Shown here piece by piece: positions 56,185-64,000 of a stretch of DNA of 64,000 nt (the stretch's first letter is position 1; every line of letters starts with the position of its first letter). The DNA is taken from NCBI RefSeq assembly GCF_030867095.1, contig NC_081831.1, forward strand, positions 42,593,319-42,657,318, read 5' to 3'. The DNA is from Alligator mississippiensis. Taxonomy: Eukaryota; Chordata; Crocodylia; Alligatoridae. Under the pieces are notes generated by a model, which was given only the letters and a program-made list of their open reading frames with translations, did not search any database and had not been told where the DNA came from. The translations under genes were made by a program, and so were the position numbers.

Positions 56185-56428
56185 GGAAGAAGAGGGGAGG
56201 GCGGACCTTTGCCCAGCCCGAGCACCCCTGAAGGTGCTAAAACCAGAAGCCATGGGACCAGACAGAGGGCCTTTGACCCAGGCCCACCGAGGGTGATAAG
56301 AGCACCTAGATTTACGTATTTATTTATTGATGTATTCATTTCTGTATTTCTGTATTTATTTTATTTATTATGTATTTATTATATATTCATTACGTATTTA
56401 TTTATTTACAATTAATGGATTTATCTAT
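56185..56428. repeat. Continuation of the interrupted repeat array, then (TATT)n
   Basis: CAGGGAAGAAGAGGGGAGGG and the following 130 bp resemble the unit at 51715-51920. They are followed by TATTTATT-rich low complexity. Confidence 0.6.
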
Positions 56429-57232
56429 TAGGCGTGTGTGAAGCAGGCCCTATTCAATTTGAATTTGGATTCAACCCAAATCAGGAACAGTGATTCAATA
56501 CATTGATTCAGATCACTGTCCCTGATTTGATTTGGCTGAATCTGAAGATTCAATGCTGATTCGGAGAATCAGTGATTCGGACATAGACACAACTTTAAAA
56601 GTTTCTTTCTACATACCTTGAGTTAGCTGGCATGGCTCATGATCACTGCGATGCTGGGGTGCATGGAGTGTCCCACAGGAGTGCAGGGGGGCCCTCCACA
56701 TGCTTGGCGGAGAACCCAGAAGTGGACCGGAAGTATTTCTGGTCCACTTCCAGGTCTGCCAGGGAGCACTCTGGGGGGCCCTTCCGTGCCTCCCTGGCTC
56801 AGCGATCGGCTGTGGGGGGACCCTGGGTATCCTCCCCAGGCCCAGGCGGCACCGGTCACTGAGCCAGGGGGTGCAGGGGGGCCCCCCTGGGTGCTCCCCA
56901 GCGGACCCAGATGTGGACTGGAAGTGCTTCTGGTCCACTTCTGGGTCTGCTGCTGAGCACACTGGGGAGCCCCCCATGCTTCTGTGGGACACTCCATGCG
57001 CCCCAGCATCGCAGCACTCATGAGCCCCTGCTACCAAGAAGTATGTAGAAAACACATTTAAAGCTGTGTCTATTTCCAAAACTCCGAATCTTTTCGGATC
57101 TCTCCAAATAGATTCGGATGGTTCCGATTCAATTCGGAGAGATTAAAGGGTCCTCTTGTTCGATTTGGATTCTGAGATTCGGCCAATGAATTGGGCGAAT
57201 CAAATCAGGGGCCGAAGCTTTGCACAGCCCTA
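56429..57232. mobile_element. Long-palindrome hAT-type MITE
   Basis: The termini TAGGCGTGTGTGAAGC and (inward) TAGGGCTGTGCAAAGC match. Flanks TTATCTAT and GTATGTAT are a plausible decayed 8-bp duplication. The whole element folds on itself: the left half (GGTGCATGGAGTGTCCCACA...) is reflected in the right half (...TGTGGGACACTCCATGCGCC). The subterminal zone is rich in GATTCGGA/TCCGAATC-type words. The long frames are artefacts. It is a sister of the copy at 63003. Confidence 0.75.
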
Positions 57233-57300
57233 GTATGTATGTATTTATTTATGTGCAATCAATACTAAAATGACTTTCTGGGTCGAGTATTGTTATTATC

Positions 57301-58475
57301 TAGGGCTGTGCAAAAAGCACCGTTCCGCTTTGACTTCCATTTTGACGTTTTGACGGAACAGTGTTTTGTTTCGAGTTTAGTTTCATTTTGAAAGCACTGT
57401 TCTGTTTCGTTTCATTGAAACTCTTTCTCTGTTTCAATGCTGTTTTGCCTTTTTACCCATAAGCTATTCCACAGCCAGTGCCAGGAAGATCTGTGCTGCT
57501 ACTGGCCTCAGCCAGCAGCACCAGCCTCCTGTCATCCGGCAGGTAGATCGGGGGCCCACGCCCCCAGGAGCAGTCTGGTACAGCCCCTGCAGCCCTCCTG
57601 GGGGTGTGGGCAAGCTCCCGATCTGCCTGCCGGATGACAGGAGGCTGGTGCTGCCAGCTGGGGCCAGCGGCAGTACCAATCTTCTTGGCACAGGCTGTGT
57701 CCAGCCAGCAGCACCTGTTATCCAGCAGGAAGATCAGGGCCTTGTCCGCACCCCCGGGAGGGCTGTGGGGGCTGTGCCAGACTGCTTCTGAGGGTGTGGG
57801 CCCCTGATCTGCCTCCCAGATCACAAGAGGCTGGTACTGCCAGCTGGGAGCCTGCACCCAGCTCTGAGAAGATTGCTGCTGCTGCTGGCCCCAGCTGGCA
57901 GCACCAGCCTCCTGTCATCTGGCAGGCAGATCAGGGGCCACCACACCAGGAGCATTCTGGCACAGCCCCCACAGCCCTTCCAGGGGTGCAGGGGAGACCC
58001 CGATCTGCCTGCTTGATGACAGGAGGCTGGTGCTGCAGGACTAATCATACCCGCATGAGCTGATTTGCCCCAGGCCCTACACCCTCCTCAGGTTGGCTCT
58101 GCTGTGGGACCTGGGGAAAATCAGCTCCCAGTGGCTCAGCCCCATGGAACTGAGCCTGGTGAGGTGAATCAGAGTGCAGTGCCAGGGCTGCCCTCTGCCT
58201 CCCTCCACCGGGCTCAGCTCCCAGCAGCTCGCAGCCCCATGGAACCGAGCCGGAGTGCAGCTTCAGCTCTGCCTGCCTCCTGCCACCAGGCTGGGCTCCA
58301 TGCGCCTGGCAGAGTCGATCAGAGTGCAGTCTGGTGGCGGGAAGCAGGGAGAGCCAGGCCTCATTTCAAGGCTGTTTCAAAGCCCTTAATTTCATTTTGA
58401 TTTCACCGTTTTGAGCTCAAAATGAGTCAAAACAGTGTCAAAATGAAACAGGCAGTGAAGCGTCACACAGCCCTA
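57301..58475. mobile_element. hAT-type MITE with an array of alternating inverted units
   Basis: The termini TAGGGCTGTGCAAAAAGC and (inward) TAGGGCTGTGTGACGC match. Flanks TTATTATC (57293-57300) and TTAGTATC (58476-58483) form an 8-bp duplication with one change. The interior 57492-58040 repeats a unit beginning GCAGCACCAGCCTCCTGTCA in alternating orientation, giving three successive palindromes. The subterminal TTTTGA/TCAAAA words are also inverted. No transposase. Confidence 0.8.
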
Positions 58476-60521
58476 TTAGTATCCTTTACAATTATTACTA
58501 GTATAATTATTAATTTAATAATTACCATAGACAGAATTACTTGGGATCATTGTCTTCACAAGATACAAGAGAGCACAATTATTAGGAAATAGGCACCTGG
58601 TCCAGTCTGGGGTCCAGCTCCTCAGATCTTTGGGCAGCCACCAGAAGAAGTAAAACAGACAAAAAAGGCAGACACATGAGATATTTTGATTATTATCATT
58701 AGGAAAATACAGTGCCCTAATACCAAAACTTCATTCTAATTATTTTGCTGTTCCTGATGGACAAAGTGAACAGCTTGCACAAAAGTTAGTCATTTAATTT
58801 CTCACCTAGCACCCAGAAATTACTGTGCTCCTTTGTATCTGGATGGGGGAGTACACTGGGCTCAAGTAGCGAAACACAGTGAACTAAAAAATTTTGGACA
58901 TATAAGCAAAAAATAAAAAAGGAATATTGCATACATCATCTTTGAAAAGAGTTAATGAAGCATATTTCAGTAAGTAGCTGCTTGGACTACCTGAACATTT
59001 GTAATCTTTCTGCATTTTTAAATCTTGCACACTGTAGGCCAGGCAGCTGGGCAGCAGGCAAACCTGGAAGTAAGGCAAACAAACACAATATACTGTTCTT
59101 AACCTAAACAGAGACAAAAAAAAAATAGTATTTATTGGTAAATACTGGCATGTTCATATATTAAACTGAAATATTAACTTTTCAATTTTAAAATCATTAT
59201 CTGAAGTACATGTTTAGTTGCTGATATAGTCGCACAATAAGAGGACTTGTCTAAGTCACGGCAGAAAGGGACTGAAATTCTGTAAATACAGTGCTAATGG
59301 TGAATTCCCATATGCTTTTTCAGTATTATGAATATGAATCGAAGGATATTAAGAGCAGATAATAGGCACCTGGTAGTGACACTGCCAGCATTGTCACTTG
59401 AGACGGAAGTGGCTTCAGGCTTCCGTCTCAGGCTTCATGAGTACGTTCTTCTTTTCTGCCTGTTGTGACTGGTGGAAGCAGCATGAAGCGTAGCAATCGG
59501 GAGCTAAAAATAGGAGGGAGGGAAGGAAGGCGGGTGGGGGAGGTGGAGTTAAGAGCACAAGAATTTGTATTGGAAAACCACCATGCAGTGCCTCCTGCCC
59601 TGGAATGGGGGTAGCCCTCCTGGGGGGGTGGGGAAGGGAAGGGGGTATGGGGAGGTGGAGAAGGCAGCTGATGACCGAGGAAGTGGGGGAAGGGCGTTCC
59701 CCTCCCCCCCACCCCAAACCTTGAGCTACAATTGCGGGGCTTCATGCTATACAATACCTTGCACCTTTCTTCATGGCAATTAAATCCACCAACCCTATTT
59801 ACATCCAAATTGAAGTAAACAATGCAACCCCCCCAACCTCAGGACACAGCCAAGTGTTGGGTGTCACTTAACAATGTGTAAATGTGCCGGTTGTGGAACA
59901 TGTTGCAGTGTCCTCTTTTGACAAGTGTCGCTAAGCAGCTCGCATTCTGCACTCTAATGCTGCACTGCACCCAACTTCAGCAGCAAGCAGCAGGCTGTAC
60001 TCTTATCGAACCGCTGCATTTGCATTCCTGTGCCACTCGGAGGCAAGTCTTCCTCTGGGCTGAGTCCTGCCTCTGGTGTGCTGCCATCTCTCATCTGCAT
60101 CAAAACTCTCTCATTGATATAACATATGCACCCTGATCACTGCTCCCCAAATTTATAGGCCCTCAGGGGGCAGGAACCTCCCCCCCTGCCCCCCCCAGCA
60201 TCACTTTGGTGTTAAAAAAACCCAACCCAGACAGTCTGGTGATGGCCTGGAAAGTGTATGAAAACCCCCATGGGCTGGAAAAGGAAGTGAAAAGCCCCAT
60301 TCAAAAAAGCGCCAAAACAAAATTGTTCCCTGTGCAAAAAAATAGGATTTTTTTTTTTCAGGGGGCAGCCCCTTTGGGTGGCTTTGCAAAGTGGGTGGGA
60401 AATGCAATGCTTGTGTAGCCCTAAGTATACCCCACACCCAGCATCCAACACAACAAGTGTCCAGAAAAAGCAGGAGGCAGAACTGCTGTGGGACCAGGCT
60501 TAGGCAGGGAAGCCCCTTTGG
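58476..60521. other. Spacer, mostly unassigned
   Basis: AT-rich to 59400. A GAGACGGAAG/CTTCCGTCTC hairpin lies at about 59400-59430. A polypurine tract lies at 59510-59550 and G/C-rich homopolymer runs at 59690-59720. About 60170-60420 has a different, repeat-like texture that I could not assign. Confidence 0.45.
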
Positions 60522-60526
60522 GAGGC

Positions 60527-62384
60527 TGTCCCCGGGCACTAAGGTGCCTGCTCCTCTTAGAGCAGAGATTGGCCGGTGTGGCGGCGAAGTGACCCCACAG
60601 GCTCTCGAGGGAGAGAAAGGAGGACCCGCAGACCCCAGACCCCGAGAGCAAGCCCCCAGAGGGGCTTACGTACCTGCTCAAGAGCAGCGGGAATAGGAGC
60701 CGCGTTTGTAGCTGCAGCCACGCGAACCGCCATTACACCGGCTGTGGCAACAGCTGTTCCCGGCGCGGGGAACAGCTGAGCCAATCCCAGCGGCCGTAGC
60801 GGCAGCTGCGGGAAAGTTTAAAAACGCCAGCAGGAGGGAGGGAGGGAGGGAGTGTGTGTGAGTGTATGGGCGGGCTGTTCGTGCTGGAGAGGAGAGGAGA
60901 GGACCCAGCCTGCGGGTCTCAAGCAGGCAGCTTAGCAGAGAGCTGTAAGCCTTCTACGGGAGGCAGAGCAGAAGGCAGACAGAGAGTGCAAGCTGAGGCA
61001 CTCTCTCAGTCTCCTGAAGCGGCTGACGCTCAGGAGGCAGGGGAGTGCTCTGCTGTTGGTAGGAGAGGGGAGACAGCAGAGGCTCCAAGAGGGAGCTGGA
61101 ATCAGGGGAATCACCCTGCAGCTCCTCCTAACTCAGAGGAGTATTTCTTGTAAAAGAAGAGAAAGGAGAAATTGCTCCCAGAAGGAGGGAGAATGACTGG
61201 GAACTGGAGAACCGGTCTGAGGCTGTCATATGAGGCCTGGAAACATCTTGAATGCATCACCCAGTGGTTGGCGCCTGGACAGGGTGTAGGGGAGGCGGAG
61301 CCCTGTGGACCACCGTGTCAGATGACCGTGAGTAACACCGTCTATTGGGAGGCCCCACCTAGGATAAAGATCTCCACTGTAGACCCTTCTTAAGGTGTAT
61401 ATTTACATCCAAGTTGTGGCAGGTGAGTTGAGGGGAGGGGCAACACCCCGATAGACCAGGCGGAGCGGGGCACAGGCTCCACACCTGGGGAAGGGAACAC
61501 AGAGCCAGATAAGAGTCCAGGTGCAGGTTGCCATGACAACTGGCTAATGAGGGAATTGGCTGCACCTGTGCCTGGTCAGCTGGCTGAAAGAGGCAGGGCC
61601 TGAGGCCTATATAAACCCTAGGGCTGGGACCAGGCAGTTCAGTTTCTTGCCAGCAGCCAAAGGGAGAAAGGGCTCAGAGATACTACAGCCATTGGATTAC
61701 AGCCATTACCCTTAGGGCTAATGGGACACCAGGAGCCCATAAGGTACCCTCGCCTACAAGCACCCAGTATTAGAGAAGGAGTTTTGTTTTTTTTAAGGGG
61801 GCACAGCATGCCTTGCATTTTGTTATGTTATAGCCCAAGGGCTTCTGTTTGATTGCTGTTGCTTGTTTGCTGTCTGATAACACTGGTGGTTTGGGTGAGG
61901 CTATTTGGGGAAGGAGGAGGCCTCACTGGGGGCCCACTGCAGCATGGAGACCCTGGCGCCAGAGAGGGCACAGCATTTGGGGGCATGGACCCTGGAGCCG
62001 AGGAGCACAGAGACAAGTGCTGCAGAGAGCCCAGTGAGGACAAGGGGCTGAATTATAATGAAGCCTAGGCAAAACAGTCCCAGTACCATCTGTGAGGCTT
62101 GGGGCATGGTAAAGGGATGATTGGAGCCCATGCATATAGTCCATAAGCCTAAGAGACTCAGGCACCATACACCATAACGTGGTATGTCAAGGGGCCTATG
62201 AACCACAGGGTTCAGTAAGATCTAGCCAGATCATGTTCAAACCCAAAGATCAAGGGCAGCCTCCCTATATCAATTACACCAACAAGACATGGCAGGAAAG
62301 TGGAGGGTGCCTGTAAGGCAAGAATGGCATGGTTAAGGAGCCTAGGGGTAACACGGCCACTCCTAGGGACCCCACCCTGCTACA
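60527..62384 (+). mobile_element. Solo LTR, family A, split by a family B LTR
   Basis: It starts TGTCCCCGGGCACTAAGG and ends CCACCCTGCTACA, with exact GAGGC flanks (60522-60526 and 62385-62389). From 61484 onward it follows the LTR at 30130 closely, including the CCTATATAAACCCTA promoter box near 61605. The family B LTR at 60577-61483 lies about 50 bp into it. Confidence 0.85.
60577..61483 (+). mobile_element. Solo LTR, family B, nested in a family A LTR
   Basis: It starts TGTGGCGGCGAAGTG and ends GGCTCCACA. It shares blocks with 50009-50817 and 1719-2804 (TTACACCGGCTG, GGGAAAGTTTAAAAACGCC, GTGGCAGGTGAGTTG). The interrupted family A sequence would have read CCCGG at the site. The flanks GCCGG and CCTGG each differ from that by one base, which fits an old 5-bp duplication. 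It is a fossil. Confidence 0.7.
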
Positions 62385-62389
62385 GAGGC

Positions 62390-62994
62390 CTGTGGTACAG
62401 ACCCCCAATACTAAGCCAGACTTGTGAGGGGGAGGAAGGCAGGCTCTTGCAGACCTTTGCAAGAATAGATTTCCCATCCCAACCAGCAGTTCCCTGTGCA
62501 ACCAGCGCCCAGAGAAGTAGAAGGTTTTGCAGAGGAGGCAGGGACCACTGCTTATTGAACTCAAAAACACCAAAAACTGTGTGTCTTTCAAGCAAAGCCG
62601 CCAACAACTTCTCCTCCCTTCTCCCTTCCCCCCCTCCCAAAAAAAAAAAAAAAGCAACCCAGCACAACCCAACAAAATCAACCAACCAAAATACCAAATC
62701 ATATCCAAAAACGCCTTCTGGCATAAAGTGCTACTTCAAGGACAGAAGGGTAAAATTGTTATGACATGCCTCTTAGCATGTCTTAACAACTTTTATTAGT
62801 TATAGCATAATAAGCCATTATGTGGTAAATAACGTTCATGTACTTCATTAGTCATGGTACATTATGAAAGTAAAAAACAAAACAAAATGGGAACATGTTT
62901 AGCAAGATAAAGCTGATATCATGAACAAGTGTGCTAGGGCGCAGCCAAAATAAAATGCAGTCACTAGCACTGCAGAATTTGAAGTCAGGGTTGG
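62390..62994. other. Spacer, nothing recognised
   Basis: It contains an A-rich run near 62640 and AT-rich sequence. No gene or repeat was assigned. Confidence 0.5.
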
Positions 62995-63002
62995 GTAAAC
63001 AT

Positions 63003-63762
63003 CAGGGGTGTGTGAAGTGGGTCCTATTTGATTCAGATTTGGCCTGAATCGGGGACAGTGATTCGATTTGTTGATTCACATCACTGTCCCTGATTTGATT
63101 CGGCTGAATCCGAATCTGAAGATTCAATGACACAGCTTTAAATGTTTTTTCTACATATCTCAAGATACCAACGTGGTTTGTGAACACTATCATGCTGAGG
63201 CAGATGGAGTATCGCACAGGAGCGTGGAGGGGCCCCCTGCATGCTTGGCAGCAAATCCAGAAGTGGACCAGAAGTAGTTCTGGTCCACTTCTGGGTCCAC
63301 CAGGGAGCATGCTGGGGGGGCCTCCCGCCTCCCCCAGCTCAGTGACCGGCCCCTGGGGGACCCTGGGTGCCCTCCCCAGACCCAGGAGGCACCAGTCACC
63401 AAGCCAGGAGGGGCACAGGTGGGCCTCCCAGCATGCTCCCCTGTGGACCTGGAATTGGACCAGAAGTGCTGGTCTACTGCTGAGCATGCTGGGGAGCCCC
63501 CTGTGCTCCTGTGGGATGCTCCATTCACCCCAACATTGCAGCTTTCACAAGCTGCCTGCTACCTAGAGGTATGTAGAAAAAACATTTAAAGCTGTGTCTA
63601 TGTCCAAATCTCTGAACCTTTCTGAATCGATTCAGAGAGTTCTGATTTGATTTTAAAAGATTAAAGGCTTCTCTGATTTGATTTGGATTCAGAGATTCAG
63701 CTGCTGAATGGGGCCAAATCTCAGCTGAATAGAATCAGGGACCAAAGCTTCTCACAGCCCTA
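63003..63762. mobile_element. Long-palindrome hAT-type MITE, sister of 56429-57232
   Basis: The termini CAGGGGTGTGTGAAG and (inward) TAGGGCTGTGAGAAGC match. Exact GTAAACAT flanks (62995-63002 and 63763-63770) give a clean 8-bp duplication, which confirms hAT-type ends for the family. The interior is a whole-length imperfect palindrome with the CCAGAAGTGGACCAGAAGTA motif and its inverse. Confidence 0.85.
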
Positions 63763-63770
63763 GTAAACAT

Positions 63771-64000
63771 CCCATATGGCCACAGGAGCCGCAAGAGTGG
63801 GGATTGTGGCCAGATCACTGCCCCTTTCTCCATGACTTTATGAAGGAAACTTAGCAGTGAGGATCACTCTGCCTACAGCACTCATCATCAGATATTCCAT
63901 TGCTCTGTTGCTTGGCCTTACTTGCCAATGCTTCATTTCCCAGCTTTTCCTTTACAATGGCTAATTTGCTCAAAGCCTAGGGTCCCAGGGGGATGCAAGA
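63771..64000. other. Right-edge spacer, nothing recognised
   Basis: This is unique-looking sequence to the window end. No feature was supported. Confidence 0.5.

Noticed and set aside
63002-63566. 161- and 128-codon frames on opposite strands
   Set aside because: They lie in the whole-length palindrome MITE, and similar frames occur in its sister at 56429.

Overview
The window is nuclear DNA of a vertebrate. Most likely it is a non-avian sauropsid, with a crocodilian favoured and a turtle possible. It holds parts of three neighbouring genes that also sit together on mammalian Xq22 (CENPI, TMEM35A, TRMT2B), many CR1 LINEs at several ages, recognisable old MIR SINEs, hAT-type elements with 8-bp target duplications, and long LTRs with 5-bp target duplications. 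No bacterial-style genes, rRNA, tRNA or CRISPR array was seen. Species assignment is inference.

Host genes, all read on the minus strand. CENPI runs off the left edge. Its first four coding exons (16115-16268, 15577-15714, 799-917, 1-111) join in frame, behind a CpG-island promoter (about 15940-17080) with a perfect NRF1 site and an inverted CCAAT box. TMEM35A (NACHO, the nicotinic receptor chaperone) is complete in two coding exons (21640-21759 and 18148-18534; 168 codons). Further right, 25486-32926, lie at least six TRMT2B-like exons (mitochondrial tRNA/rRNA uracil-5-methyltransferase). They carry an in-frame stop, exon junctions whose frames do not close, an altered SAM-binding motif and no visible exon for the middle of the protein. 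I read this as an unprocessed pseudogene. One of its exons is duplicated as a 226-bp inverted repeat.

Mobile DNA. CENPI intron 2 (918-15576) is packed with a solo LTR, two CR1 copies, an ERV-type LTR and several GC-rich hAT-like elements. From 33.8 to 37.4 kb lies a broken Ty3/gypsy fossil in which integrase precedes reverse transcriptase, with a SCAN-like gag (the Gmr1-like group). From 40.0 to 44.4 kb a hAT-like element is split by two CR1 insertions, one nearly full length. From 46.9 to 49.9 kb lies a probable Tx1-clade LINE on the minus strand with a CR1 scrap inside it. From 52.0 to 56.2 kb is a complete-length LTR element with an exact AGCAG target duplication. Its LTRs are nearly identical, and its short internal region encodes a long coiled-coil protein followed by an RRM-like segment, with no polymerase. 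Related LTRs lie at 30.1 kb and 60.5 kb, the latter split by an LTR of a second family. From 56.4 to 58.5 kb and at 63.0 kb are whole-element palindromes (hAT-type MITEs).

The two most unusual items are the pol-less LTR element with the coiled-coil/RRM-like protein and the SCAN-gag gypsy fossil with integrase ahead of reverse transcriptase. The inverted TRMT2B exon may mark a local rearrangement. Domain and family calls come from reading translated segments and recalling known proteins. No database was searched.
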